Shown: one piece after another, positions 39,898 through 47,960 of the stretch | How the letters are laid out: each line of letters starts with the position of its first letter | How positions within the stretch are numbered: the first letter of the stretch is position 1 | NCBI RefSeq assembly: GCF_023282985.1 | Contig: NZ_JAGQDC010000001.1 | Location: 1 to 64,000, forward strand | Direction of reading: 5' to 3' | Source of the DNA: Serratia silvae | GTDB lineage: Bacteria > Pseudomonadota > Gammaproteobacteria > Enterobacterales > Enterobacteriaceae | DNA length: 64,000 nt | Translations under genes and position numbers: made by a program | Notes under the pieces: generated by a model | What the model saw: the letters and a program-made list of their open reading frames with translations, nothing else | Databases searched by the model: none | What the model was told of the DNA's origin: nothing

Positions 39898-40176
39898 TTA
39901 CGCCTTATGCTGTGAGGCGATTTTCTCAATATCATTATGTGGGCGTGCAATAACCCGTGATGAAATCACTTCGCCAATCCGGCTGGCGGCTTCAATACCG
40001 GATTCCACCGCCGCGTTAACGGCACCCACGTCGCCTTTCACCATCACGGTGACCAGGCCAGAGCCGACGTTTTCATAACCAATCAGTTCAATATTGGCAG
40101 CCTTACACATGGCATCGGCGGCTTCAATGGCGGGCACCAACCCTTTGGTTTCGATCAATCCGAGTGCATCTTTCAT
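39898..40176 (-). CDS. cmcC: BMC hexamer shell protein, third tandem copy
   Basis: This 92-residue single BMC domain of PduA/EutM type has [40 protein letters not shown] and [13 protein letters not shown] as the conserved strands and pore loop. It is the most diverged of the three tandem copies: Pro replaces Ala-Cys near position 14 and the C-terminus is different. It sits 14 bases downstream of the second copy. Confidence 0.94.
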   Translation of the reverse strand: MKDALGLIETKGLVPAIEAADAMCKAANIELIGYENVGSGLVTVMVKGDVGAVNAAVESGIEAASRIGEVISSRVIARPHNDIEKIASQHKA

Positions 40177-40190
40177 CAGTGAATTCCTTG

Positions 40191-40475
40191 TTATTCGGTG
40201 ATTTTGTACTGCGAGATGATTTTCTGGATATCGTTATGCGGGCGGGCAATCACCAGCGAGGTGACCACTTCGCCAACGCGCTTGGCCGATTCAATACCGG
40301 AATCCACCGCCGCTTTGACCGCGCCGACATCGCCTTTCACCATCGCGGTAACCAAGCCTGAACCGACGTTCTCATAGCCGATCAGCTCCACGTTGGCCGC
40401 TTTGCACATGGCATCGGCGGCTTCAATACAGGCCACCAGCCCTTTGGTTTCAATCAATCCTAATGCGTCACCCAT
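40191..40475 (-). CDS. cmcB: BMC hexamer shell protein, second tandem copy
   Basis: This 94-residue single BMC domain is almost identical to the first copy through residue 80; differences are at the end ([13 protein letters not shown] against [11 protein letters not shown]) and a few positions such as Ser/Ile and Lys/Gln. ATG 40475 follows GAGGAGAAC. It builds facet hexamers together with the neighbouring copies. Confidence 0.94.
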   Translation of the reverse strand: MGDALGLIETKGLVACIEAADAMCKAANVELIGYENVGSGLVTAMVKGDVGAVKAAVDSGIESAKRVGEVVTSLVIARPHNDIQKIISQYKITE

Positions 40476-40499
40476 GATCCGTTCTCCTCAAAAGCGTCG

Positions 40500-40778
40500 T
40501 TACGCTTTGTGCTTAATCACGATTTTGTTGATGTCGTTATGTGGGCGGGCGATAACCAGTGAGGTCACCACTTCACCTACGCGCTGCGCGGATTCCACGC
40601 CGGAATCGACGGCGGCTTTTACCGCACCGACGTCACCTTTCACCATGGCGGTGACCAGGCCGGAACCGACGTTTTCATAGCCGATCAGTTCGACGTTGGC
40701 CGCCTTGCACATGGCATCCGCCGCTTCAATACAGGCCACCAACCCTTTGGTTTCGATTAAGCCTAATGCATCACCCAT
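40500..40778 (-). CDS. cmcA: BMC hexamer shell protein, first tandem copy
   Basis: ATG 40778 ([12 protein letters not shown]) gives 92 residues; an ATG five codons upstream overlaps the GGAGGA ribosome site and is not the start. It is a single PduA/EutM-type BMC domain forming the flat hexamers of the shell, with the conserved ENVGSGLV core and ARPHND near the end. It is the first gene of the choline microcompartment operon. Confidence 0.94.
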   Translation of the reverse strand: MGDALGLIETKGLVACIEAADAMCKAANVELIGYENVGSGLVTAMVKGDVGAVKAAVDSGVESAQRVGEVVTSLVIARPHNDINKIVIKHKA

Positions 40779-41315
40779 TTTTGTTTCCTCCACAAAGCCG
40801 GTTTATGAGTCGTCATCTGCTGCGCCGTTCGGCCAAGAGGGGATCAAGGTTTCCGACGGCTAAGGGCACTATACCCCCCTAGCGTTCATTCAAAATATAA
40901 ATTCATTAATCTGCATCTATTTAGTTTTTTGCTCTTTAAGTGAGCCTTAATTTATGCTGTTTTTACATGTTTACTCTGATAATCAGCTTATTAATAGTTA
41001 TGCTCCCTAGCAGGAAATGGCCGATTTTGGCATTCACGCAGGGGTGGAAAACAATGTTAAATCTATGGTTATCAAATGGGTTTTTTAGGTAGCGGGGTGG
41101 CTTGCAGACTGTGCGGTAGCGCAGATTTTTGCTCTGGCTATTTGGGGAGGGATTTTGCGGTAACTTCAACCGCCTCGATTTGTAGGGGCGCTACATGCGA
41201 TGTCAGCCTGGGTTATTTAGGATTAGGATGGGGCAATGAGAGGAAGGCCACAAAACCAATGCGCAGAGGCTTAGGCTTAATACCAGGGGGGAACGGGCTT
41301 GCAGGGGAACGGACG
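40779..41315. other. leader and promoter region of the choline microcompartment operon
   Basis: About 540 bases without a credible gene lie between the FidL-like gene and cmcA. The part next to cmcA (40870-40990) is AT-rich and probably holds the promoter; the rest is G-rich on the plus strand. I found no convincing CRP, FNR or TetR-type palindrome. Confidence 0.5.
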
Positions 41316-41837
41316 TTACTCTAACTGGCTACCGGGTTTCAACGCGCAGATAAACAGTGGGGAGTTGATCGAACTGAGTAACACGGTGTCGGCATTGATT
41401 TTCTCCATCGCCAACTGTAGGCCGTCATGGCTATCTGACATTTCCCGCATAAAGTAATCAAAGATCACGTCGGGAGATTGATCGATAGAGGACTTGCTGG
41501 AGACCCAGCGGTTGATCTGGTAATAGCGAACACCGGGAGAAACTCGCTTGCTGATGTAATCAAACTGTACATAGCGTTGTAAATAAAGCCAACCTGCCAC
41601 CGAGTCTGAATATCCCTCCACCACGATGGAACCTTTACCTTTGGCATTAAAGTTAAAGTGAACGTTGACATTGACGGATTCGGTGACGGTATCTTCAAAA
41701 TGCATAATAGCTTTGGTTGAGCAGTTTAAAGCATCATCGCCCCAGATAACATTATGCTTGAAGGTGATAAATAGTGAGGCCAGTAGTAATATGATAGAGA
41801 CCGCAAACAGCCTTTTCCCCCAGCTCAGTGTTTTCAT
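41316..41837 (-). CDS. FidL-like membrane-anchored periplasmic protein
   Basis: This 173-residue protein has one N-terminal membrane anchor (about 9-26, LFAVSIILLLASLFITF) and a periplasmic domain with Cys39 and Cys165 that might pair. It resembles FidL-like proteins that occur beside membrane-anchored winged-helix regulators. It starts 3 bases after such a regulator, so the two are translated together and may form a ToxR/ToxS-like sensing pair. Confidence 0.65.
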   Translation of the reverse strand: MKTLSWGKRLFAVSIILLLASLFITFKHNVIWGDDALNCSTKAIMHFEDTVTESVNVNVHFNFNAKGKGSIVVEGYSDSVAGWLYLQRYVQFDYISKRVSPGVRYYQINRWVSSKSSIDQSPDVIFDYFMREMSDSHDGLQLAMEKINADTVLLSSINSPLFICALKPGSQLE

Positions 41838-41840
41838 AAT

Positions 41841-42641
41841 TTATTTCCATGAATAATAAAAATAGTTATCGCAGTAGCTGAATGTATTATCTTGATGTTT
41901 GGCGCAGTGTGCGAGAAACGTCCGGCCTAAACCGTTGGATTGCAGCTTATCACCGTAAAAGAATAAAAAGCGTTCGTCCTTATCATACTTAATGTTCTTT
42001 TTTTCTTTGACGGCCATAAAGTTTTTCAGGTAATTCTCGCGCATTCTTGGATTTATCATGGTGTCGGTGGATAACACCTCAATGGGGTCGTGCGCGACGG
42101 GGGTGAAGGTGAGAGGGGCCAGGCTGCCATTGTTGCTCCATGACCAGCCGATCAGCGCGATGGCCAACAGAGATATCATCGCCGCGGCATAGCCCCAGTA
42201 GCGATCGTTGCTGGTGATGGCCGCTACTATCGGCACAGGCTCTGGAACTGGAGCTATCTCGACAGGGGTTTCATGTTCGCTGGCGTGCATCACCGGATGT
42301 AACAAGGAATCATCGATCACCTCGATCGCCAGCTCTGGGTTGATTTCCAGCCGGCCACGGGCCACGGTGACGATCACGTTCTCAATACCGTAACGGCGAA
42401 AGGCTTTGCGCAGGATGCTCAGGTATTGATTCAGGTTGCTGTTGGAGGACATCAGCCCGTTGTCGTCCCAGACCCGCTGCATCACCGTATCGCGGCTGAT
42501 CACGCCAGGATGCTGGATCATGAAGAACAGCAGGGCGTTGGCAGTGATGGTAAGTTGGCTATCTGACTTGCCGCCATCGTCCAGCTTCAGCGAGCCTTCT
42601 GTGGCGTCATAAATAAGAAAGGCATTAATTTTATATTTCAT
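41841..42641 (-). CDS. ToxR/CadC-like transmembrane transcriptional regulator
   Basis: This 266-residue protein has a cytoplasmic OmpR-type winged helix at about 1-105 (ISRDTVMQRVWDDNG and SNLNQYLSILRKAFRRYG are the recognition elements), a Pro-rich linker (121-143), one membrane helix (about 149-168) and a periplasmic domain of about 95 residues with Cys246 and Cys257 near the C-terminus, possibly a redox-sensitive disulfide. Such proteins sense periplasmic signals and bind DNA while in the membrane. It lies on the same strand as the choline microcompartment operon, upstream of it, and is a candidate regulator. Confidence 0.8.
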   Translation of the reverse strand: MKYKINAFLIYDATEGSLKLDDGGKSDSQLTITANALLFFMIQHPGVISRDTVMQRVWDDNGLMSSNSNLNQYLSILRKAFRRYGIENVIVTVARGRLEINPELAIEVIDDSLLHPVMHASEHETPVEIAPVPEPVPIVAAITSNDRYWGYAAAMISLLAIALIGWSWSNNGSLAPLTFTPVAHDPIEVLSTDTMINPRMRENYLKNFMAVKEKKNIKYDKDERFLFFYGDKLQSNGLGRTFLAHCAKHQDNTFSYCDNYFYYSWK

Positions 42642-42681
42642 TATCGCCCCTGGGTGTTTGGCTGTCCGCGAACCGAGGAGG

Positions 42682-43248
42682 TTAAAACTCCTCGAAGGTC
42701 ATTGCCGCCAGTCTCGTCACCAATGCAAGCCGTTCTTCCGACGTCATAGTGACTCCTTCCGTGAGTTCAGAAAGCCATAGGCCATCTGCACCATAGCGCA
42801 CCAAATTACCCACGTAGCTGCGATCCAGTTCATCGGCGTTGGCCAGATGTTGCAGCACCCAGTCCCGCCAGCATTTACGCAACACCCTCTCATCCGGCAT
42901 GGCCAGCGAAAGCAGAGCCAATTGACGGCTGGTGTCGGTTTCACTGATGCCAGCCAGGTACATCAGATAGGCCCGGGAGAAGCGCCCGCGTGGGTTATCG
43001 TCTACGGCCATCAGCGCCATAATGCCGCGATCCATCACCGCCAGCAGGCGAATAAACAGCGCGTGGATCAGCTCCTGCCTGCCGGGAAAGTGGTGCAGCA
43101 GCCCGCCCTTGCTGACCCCAGCCTGTTTGGCGACGGCGTTTAGCGACAGCGCGGCAATCCCATCTTTGGCTGCGATGATACTGGCGGCTTCCAGCAGCTG
43201 CTCTTGCAGCCGTTCCGGATCTTTTTTGCGATGGACGTAGGTGTTCAT
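42682..43248 (-). CDS. TetR-family transcriptional repressor
   Basis: ATG 43248 (MNTYVHRKKDPERL) gives 188 residues; the longer frame from 43347 would run through the palindromic operator. The N-terminal helix-turn-helix is ALSLNAVAKQAGVSKGGLLHHFPGRQEL, given here as its two parts, recognition helix VSKGGLLHHF. The C-terminal part is a divergent ligand domain. A 20-base palindrome lies directly before the start, so autoregulation is likely. The next gene on the strand is the ToxR-like regulator, 40 bases away. Ligand unknown. Confidence 0.88.
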   Translation of the reverse strand: MNTYVHRKKDPERLQEQLLEAASIIAAKDGIAALSLNAVAKQAGVSKGGLLHHFPGRQELIHALFIRLLAVMDRGIMALMAVDDNPRGRFSRAYLMYLAGISETDTSRQLALLSLAMPDERVLRKCWRDWVLQHLANADELDRSYVGNLVRYGADGLWLSELTEGVTMTSEERLALVTRLAAMTFEEF

Positions 43249-43256
43249 GCGGCGAT

Positions 43257-43276
43257 CATACCGACCAGCCGGTATG
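43257..43276. promoter_or_regulatory. probable TetR operator
   Basis: CATACCG (43257-43263) and CGGTATG (43270-43276) form a perfect inverted repeat with a six-base spacer, eight bases upstream of the TetR gene's ATG. Size and place suit a TetR-dimer site. Confidence 0.75.
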
Positions 43277-43436
43277 TTATTTTTGATCGAGGTCAATCCG
43301 CTACCCCTAAAGGTCTGACCAATCCTGAATAATGCTAACCAGGTCAAACTATTTTAGTTATCAAATAATTAGGAAAGTTTTTGCTAGCTTTATCGAGCGG
43401 GTAATCAGGCGCGGAAGTCAATTCATAGCCCGTTCG

Positions 43437-43473
43437 GTTCCCTCTCCCAGTGGGAGAGGGCTAGGGTGAGGGG
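43437..43473 (+). repeat. dispersed palindromic repeat, CCCTCTCC family, copy 3
   Basis: TCCCTCTCCCAGTGGGAGAG followed by a GGGTGAGGGG tail, just downstream of the GntP-type permease gene, where it may also end transcription. Confidence 0.65.
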
Positions 43474-43476
43474 CGT

Positions 43477-44862
43477 TTACAACAACCAATCCAGTATCAG
43501 GATCCCGACAAGGCTGATCGCCCAGGCGAGGGTGGTGGGCACAGACCAAACCATCATCTGTTGCTTAACGTCCTTGATGCCCATCATCCGGTTGACGACC
43601 CAGAACATGCTGTCGTTAAAGTAGCTGAAGAACAGCGCGCCCATGGTGGCGGCCTGCGCGGCGGCGAGCATATTGACACCGGGCAACTGGCTGACGATGG
43701 GAGCCGAGATGGATGCTGCGGTGATCATGGCTACCGTGCCCGACCCCTGTATCAAGCGCACTAACGTAGCAATAAAGAAGGGGATCAACACCGGGGACAG
43801 CGGCAGATTGGCGACGTGCTGCGCCAACAAGGTGCCGGTACCGCTTTCACGTAACACCGCCCCCAGCGCACCACCGGCACCGGTCACCAGCAGGATAATC
43901 CCGGCGGCCTGCAAGCCTTCCTCCAGCCGCTCCAGCGTCTCGTGTTTGTCGACCTTAGGCATCAGGGTGTAAACCGCGAGCAGCACGCTGATGGCTAATG
44001 CAATCACCGGTGCACCGAGGAAGGCAAAGGCTTGTCCCCACAGGCTTTCCCCCAGCCAGGCCATTCCTTCAGACTTGGCCAGCATAGTGTTCACCGCGTT
44101 GATAAAGATCAGCACGATAGGCGCGATGATTGGCAACAGCGATAGCGTTAAGCTCGGCAGCACCTTGGCTTCTTTCTCGGCCAGATAGCGCTGGTGGGCG
44201 GCCCGCAGGTCTTCCGGTTCCTCATCCTGGTTTTCCGGCGTAAAATCAGGGTAATAGGTGCCGAGCCAGCGTGCATAGATCACAATGCCGATCACGCAGG
44301 GAATGGCCAACACCAACCCGGCCAGCATCATGGCGCCGATATCCACGCCGAAGATCCCCGCCACCCCTAATGGCCCCGGTGTTGGTGGCACCGCGTGGTG
44401 GGTAATGATCAGGCCGCCAGCCAAGGCTACGCCGAGCGTCAGCAGGTTGCGTTGCCCCTTCTTGGCCAGCGCTTTGACCAGCGGATAAAGGATGACGAAG
44501 GCCGAATCGACAAAGATCGGGATGCTGACGATATAGCCGGTGATCGCCAACGCCCACTCTTCGCGCTTTTTACCCAGCCACTTGATAAAGCTGAAGGCGA
44601 TCTGCTCCGCCGCGCCGGAAACTTCCAGCACGCGGCCCATCATCACCCCCAGACCAATGACAATCCCGATGCTACCGAGCGTACTGCCAAACCCTTTGGA
44701 GATGGTATCCACCGTCTGCATGGCGCTCAGCCCGCCGCTGATCCCGGCGATAGAGGCCGCCGCCAGCATGGCGATCAGTGCGTGAACCCGGGTGCGTAAT
44801 ACCAGCCACACCAGCACGAATACGGCCACCGCCAAACCAATGATGGGAGTATAAAGTGCCAT
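43477..44862 (-). CDS. GntP-family sugar-acid:H+ symporter
   Basis: This 461-residue inner-membrane transporter has about 12-14 helices. GntP-family markers are GFGSTLGSIGIVIGLGVMMG, IPIFVDSAFVILYPL and THHAVPPTPGPLGVAGIFG, with FFSYFNDSMFWVVNRMMG near the C-terminus. Known members carry gluconate, erythronate or threonate-like acids. It starts two bases after a D-erythronate dehydrogenase-like gene, so its cargo is probably a four-carbon sugar acid. Confidence 0.88.
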   Translation of the reverse strand: MALYTPIIGLAVAVFVLVWLVLRTRVHALIAMLAAASIAGISGGLSAMQTVDTISKGFGSTLGSIGIVIGLGVMMGRVLEVSGAAEQIAFSFIKWLGKKREEWALAITGYIVSIPIFVDSAFVILYPLVKALAKKGQRNLLTLGVALAGGLIITHHAVPPTPGPLGVAGIFGVDIGAMMLAGLVLAIPCVIGIVIYARWLGTYYPDFTPENQDEEPEDLRAAHQRYLAEKEAKVLPSLTLSLLPIIAPIVLIFINAVNTMLAKSEGMAWLGESLWGQAFAFLGAPVIALAISVLLAVYTLMPKVDKHETLERLEEGLQAAGIILLVTGAGGALGAVLRESGTGTLLAQHVANLPLSPVLIPFFIATLVRLIQGSGTVAMITAASISAPIVSQLPGVNMLAAAQAATMGALFFSYFNDSMFWVVNRMMGIKDVKQQMMVWSVPTTLAWAISLVGILILDWLL

Positions 44863-44864
44863 AA

Positions 44865-45827
44865 TCAGCTCCCGGCCTGTGGCATCTCATCGCGCATAAA
44901 GGCGTGGATGACCTGTTGGAAGTTCTCATCGGCGAAGAAGCCTAACGCCAATGCGCGTTGCACATCGAAGTTGCCCGGCCAGCTGGCGACAATGCGGTTG
45001 ATGGCTTCATCCGGCACAAAGCTCACCCTGGCACGAGTCTGCTCACCGGCTACCTCCCCCAGCGCGGTCAGCATCTGTTGCACCGTGACGCTGATGCCGG
45101 GCAGATTGACGATGCGTGAGGTGCCAAACTGCGTGGCGGGCAGCGTGGCGGCATGGATAAAGTTGCGTACCACTGTGCCGGGGCTGGACAGCCACAGAGC
45201 CAACTCCGGGGAGACCGGGCAGACCGAAGGCTCCCCGTGCAGTGGTTCACGGATGATGCCGCTGGCAAAGGAGGACGCCGCCTTATTCGGTTTGCCGGGG
45301 CGCACGCTGATGGTGGGCAGACGCAGCACCCGCGCATCGACAAATCCTTTGCGGGCGTAATCGTTGATCAACAGCTCACACAGGGCTTTTTGCGCGCCGT
45401 AGGAGGATTGTGGCTGCACAGCGCACTCATCGGTGACGGTGGCCGGAAGCTGGCCACCAAACACTGCCAACGAGCTGGTGAAGATAAACTTCATCGCTGG
45501 GGCATTGTGGCGGGCGGCTTCCAACAATTGGCGAGTGGCGTCGAAGTTCACCTGCATCCCGAGATCGAAGTCGCTTTCTGCATGGCTGCTGACGATGGCG
45601 GCCAGGTGAAACAGCACGCTGCACTTGCTGTCGATTAGCAGATCGGCGGCATCGGGTTGAGTGAGATCGAGTGCCAGGCAGCGAACTCGTGGATCGGCTA
45701 GCGGGGCGTTTGGCTGCTGGATATCCGCCAGAACCAGTTCGTCAAAAGGTAGCGTACTGTCTTGCAGTAGCGCGGTTGCCAGACGTTGACCCAAAAAACC
45801 TGCTCCACCGGTAATGATGACCTTCAT
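44865..45827 (-). CDS. denD: D-erythronate dehydrogenase, extended short-chain dehydrogenase fold
   Basis: This 320-residue NAD(P)-dependent enzyme matches DenD, which oxidises D-erythronate to 2-oxo-tetronate. The Rossmann start is VIITGGAGFLGQRL, the catalytic Tyr-Lys pair lies in SSYGAQKALCE, and LRLPTISVRPGKPN is a family marker. In full pathways the product goes to OtnK kinase, OtnC decarboxylase and OtnI isomerase, none of which is here. It is followed by a GntP permease and preceded by a DeoR regulator. Confidence 0.87.
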   Translation of the reverse strand: MKVIITGGAGFLGQRLATALLQDSTLPFDELVLADIQQPNAPLADPRVRCLALDLTQPDAADLLIDSKCSVLFHLAAIVSSHAESDFDLGMQVNFDATRQLLEAARHNAPAMKFIFTSSLAVFGGQLPATVTDECAVQPQSSYGAQKALCELLINDYARKGFVDARVLRLPTISVRPGKPNKAASSFASGIIREPLHGEPSVCPVSPELALWLSSPGTVVRNFIHAATLPATQFGTSRIVNLPGISVTVQQMLTALGEVAGEQTRARVSFVPDEAINRIVASWPGNFDVQRALALGFFADENFQQVIHAFMRDEMPQAGS

Positions 45828-45859
45828 AGTTATATTCCTTTTTCTTGTAGGGGTTGTTA

Positions 45860-46627
45860 TCAGAGGTTGATGCTGTGCAGCCGCACGCCACGTTCTTGGA
45901 GTTGTTGCTGCGTTTCTGGCGGCAGTGCGGCATCGCAGATGATGTCGTCGAGCGCCGCCAGCGGGCAGACGCGAAACATGCCGTACTTGCCGTATTTACT
46001 GCTGTCGGAAACCAGCACCTTGCGCCGGGCAACGTCCAGCAGCGCCTGTTTCACCAGCACTTTCTCTTCGTGCGGGGTAGACAGGCCATGCTCCAGATCC
46101 CAGGAACTGGTGCTGATAAAGGCCACGTCGATATTCAGGGTGCGCAACAGCATGGCGGCACAGCTGCCGACGCAGGAATAGTTGCGTTGATCGACCCGCC
46201 CACCGGTGTGAAACAGGTTGAGCTGCGGGCGATTCATCAGGTGCTGGATAATGGAAAAATCGTTGGTGACCACGGTCAGGTTGAAGCGTTCGGCCAGCTG
46301 GCGGGCGATCTCGAAGCTGGTGGTGCCCGCGTCCAGATAGACCACCTGGCCATCCTCGACTAGCCCGGCGGCATATTTGCCGATGGCCCGTTTTTGCCGG
46401 TGATGCAGTTGGGCCTTCTCTTTGTAGGCCAGCTCCTGGCGTAGCGCGTCACTCAGGCGCACCCCGCCGCTGACGCTGATCACCTTGCCTTCTTCTTCCA
46501 GTTGATGGATGTCGCGCCTGACGGTCATATGTGAAACGCTCATCAACTCGGCCAGGGCCACGATGGTGACCAACTGATACTCATGTACATAGCGATAGAT
46601 AAAATCGCGGCGTTCCGATGGGATCAT
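45860..46627 (-). CDS. DeoR-family sugar-responsive repressor
   Basis: ATG 46627 follows AGGAG at six bases and gives 255 residues. The N-terminal DeoR helix-turn-helix is VTIVALAELMSVSHMTVRRD; the C-terminal domain has the sugar-phosphate-binding DAGTTSFEIARQL and VVTNDFSIIQHL segments and SSKYGKYG. It is similar to YgbI-type regulators of tetronate genes. It begins the denD-gntP operon, which it probably controls in response to a phosphorylated intermediate. Confidence 0.9.
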   Translation of the reverse strand: MIPSERRDFIYRYVHEYQLVTIVALAELMSVSHMTVRRDIHQLEEEGKVISVSGGVRLSDALRQELAYKEKAQLHHRQKRAIGKYAAGLVEDGQVVYLDAGTTSFEIARQLAERFNLTVVTNDFSIIQHLMNRPQLNLFHTGGRVDQRNYSCVGSCAAMLLRTLNIDVAFISTSSWDLEHGLSTPHEEKVLVKQALLDVARRKVLVSDSSKYGKYGMFRVCPLAALDDIICDAALPPETQQQLQERGVRLHSINL

Positions 46628-47077
46628 CCTCAACTCCTGGTCGGTAGCGATGGTGCCGCTGGGTGGCTGTTATTTTTTGTTATGTTATTAATATTCAATC
46701 ATCTGATTTAACAAAAAAATGATGCGTATCACAGAAGGGTGGGTGGGTAGATGTATGGTTTTTTGGTGTAAAATTATTTAAATTCAATGTCTTATTTTTT
46801 ATTGTTGTGATGGGTGGAGTCACAGAAGGTTGTGATGAAAAGTGTGAGGTGTAACAAAAAAGTGCAGAATGGCGGTGGGGCAGCTGATTAGATTGCCTAC
46901 CTGCCCACTGTTTAAAACCTGCGTCTTGGGAAACCACCCTGGCACTAACAAACCGGCTCGGACGGCTTCCTCACTCTATGGGAGGGTTGGGGGTGATCAC
47001 CGTCGCTGATGGAGCAAGTTCAGGGCAATAAATGAGCAGGATAAGCCGAGAAAATCGACGAGTGACGTTTTTTTCAA

Positions 47078-47095
47078 CATTCAACTCGTTGAATG
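47078..47095. promoter_or_regulatory. perfect palindrome upstream of the leuX promoter
   Basis: CATTCAAC-TC-GTTGAATG is an 18-base dyad ending 11 bases before the leuX -35 element. It could be a protein-binding site or the stem of a terminator for upstream transcription; no T-run follows. Confidence 0.5.
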
Positions 47096-47106
47096 CTTGA
47101 TAAGTG

Positions 47107-47134
47107 TTGCGCGAGGCAAGTGGGAAGGTATAAT
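47107..47134 (+). promoter_or_regulatory. leuX promoter
   Basis: TTGCGC (47107-47112) and a perfect TATAAT (47129-47134) with a 16-base spacer, followed by a G+C-rich GCCC discriminator typical of stringently controlled tRNA promoters. Confidence 0.75.
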
Positions 47135-47162
47135 GCCCACGTTTTCCGCATACTACTTCAGT

Positions 47163-47247
47163 GCCGAAGTGGCGAAATCGGTAGACGCAGTTGATTCAAA
47201 ATCAACCGTAGAGATACGTGCCGGTTCGAGTCCGGCCTTCGGCACCA
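47163..47247 (+). tRNA. leuX: tRNA-Leu (anticodon CAA)
   Basis: The 85-base sequence folds as a class II tRNA: acceptor stem GCCGAAG/CTTCGGC, anticodon stem GTTGA/TCAAC around TTCAAAA with anticodon CAA, a long variable arm, a T-loop GTTCGAGTC and an encoded CCA end. It is almost identical to E. coli leuX, a well-known integration site for genomic islands; integrase remains follow directly. Confidence 0.97.
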
Positions 47248-47294
47248 TTAGTATGTTCGAGAACGTCCGTAACAGTCCGTAAGTTACTAAAATT

Positions 47295-47316
47295 AAAGCC
47301 GAAAGGCTTTTTTTTT
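47295..47316 (+). terminator. intrinsic terminator after leuX
   Basis: AAAGCC, a GAAA tetraloop and GGCTTT (47295-47310) followed by a run of T to 47316. Confidence 0.88.
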
Positions 47317-47409
47317 GGTCTGAATACGTCCGAGTACATCCGTTGCAATCAGGAAACCACTGGGAGCATAATCGGGGGCATTCAACTTCGATTAGAAATG
47401 TGCCCCTAA

Positions 47410-47867
47410 ATGAAGCTCAACGCCAGACAGGTCGAGACCGCAAAGCCCAAAGACAAAACCTACAAAATGGTCGATAGTGGCGGTTTGTATCTTGAGCTTT
47501 ATATCTTCCCGTATATCGGCTCGTCAGATATCCGCCAGTTCAAAACCAGCCACCTGTTAGCTCCGATTAAAAAGGTTGATGCTAGCGGTAAGCATGATGT
47601 AGCGCAGCGCCTTCAACAGCGAGTTACGGCCATTATGCGCTATGCTGTCCAGAACGATTACATTGACTCAAACTCGGCCAGTGATATGGCTGGGGGTGCT
47701 ATCGACGACCAAAGCGCGGCGTTACCCTCTAGCCGCTTCCCTGAGTTTTTCGCTTGATGGTTCAGTGGTGGGCTAACTACCTGAGTGCAAATCAACACAA
47801 GCATGTCACTCCTTATGATTTTGCTAAAGAGATTATTGAGGTGTTGAAACATACAGCTAAAAAGTGA
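47410..47867 (+). pseudogene. P4-type tyrosine integrase remnant
   Basis: Three pieces of a P4-like island integrase remain in order. The N-terminal arm-binding start MKLNARQVETAKPKDKTYKM runs to about 47498. Then the core-binding region (RQFKTSHLLAPIKKVDASGK, AIMRYAVQNDYIDSNSA) runs to a stop at 47757. In a different frame the C-terminal tail (QWWANYLSANQHKHVTPYDF) ends at 47867. The part between arm and core and the whole catalytic domain, with the Arg-His-Arg-Tyr residues, are deleted. It sits 160 bases after leuX, marking an immobilised island. Confidence 0.85.
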
Positions 47868-47960
47868 CATGAAACTGTGTTTATGTACATGTATGTTTAT
47901 GGTACAGTAGTTAAATTAAGTAATTTTTTTATCAATTTCATTGAATTTATTGAGGTTTAT

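Larger units (their letters stand above)
46628..47162. other. intergenic region upstream of the DeoR gene and leuX
   Basis: It holds the DeoR operon promoter, AT-rich sequence around 46670-46860, a weak CCCTCTCC-like repeat near 46965-46995, an 18-base palindrome at 47078-47095 and the leuX promoter. I see no gene. Confidence 0.6.

Noticed and set aside
41076-41324. 82-codon plus-strand frame upstream of the microcompartment operon
   Set aside because: Gly/Arg-rich translation of a G-rich stretch with no start context or homology.
47097-47282. Small frame across leuX
   Set aside because: It is a translation of the tRNA gene itself.
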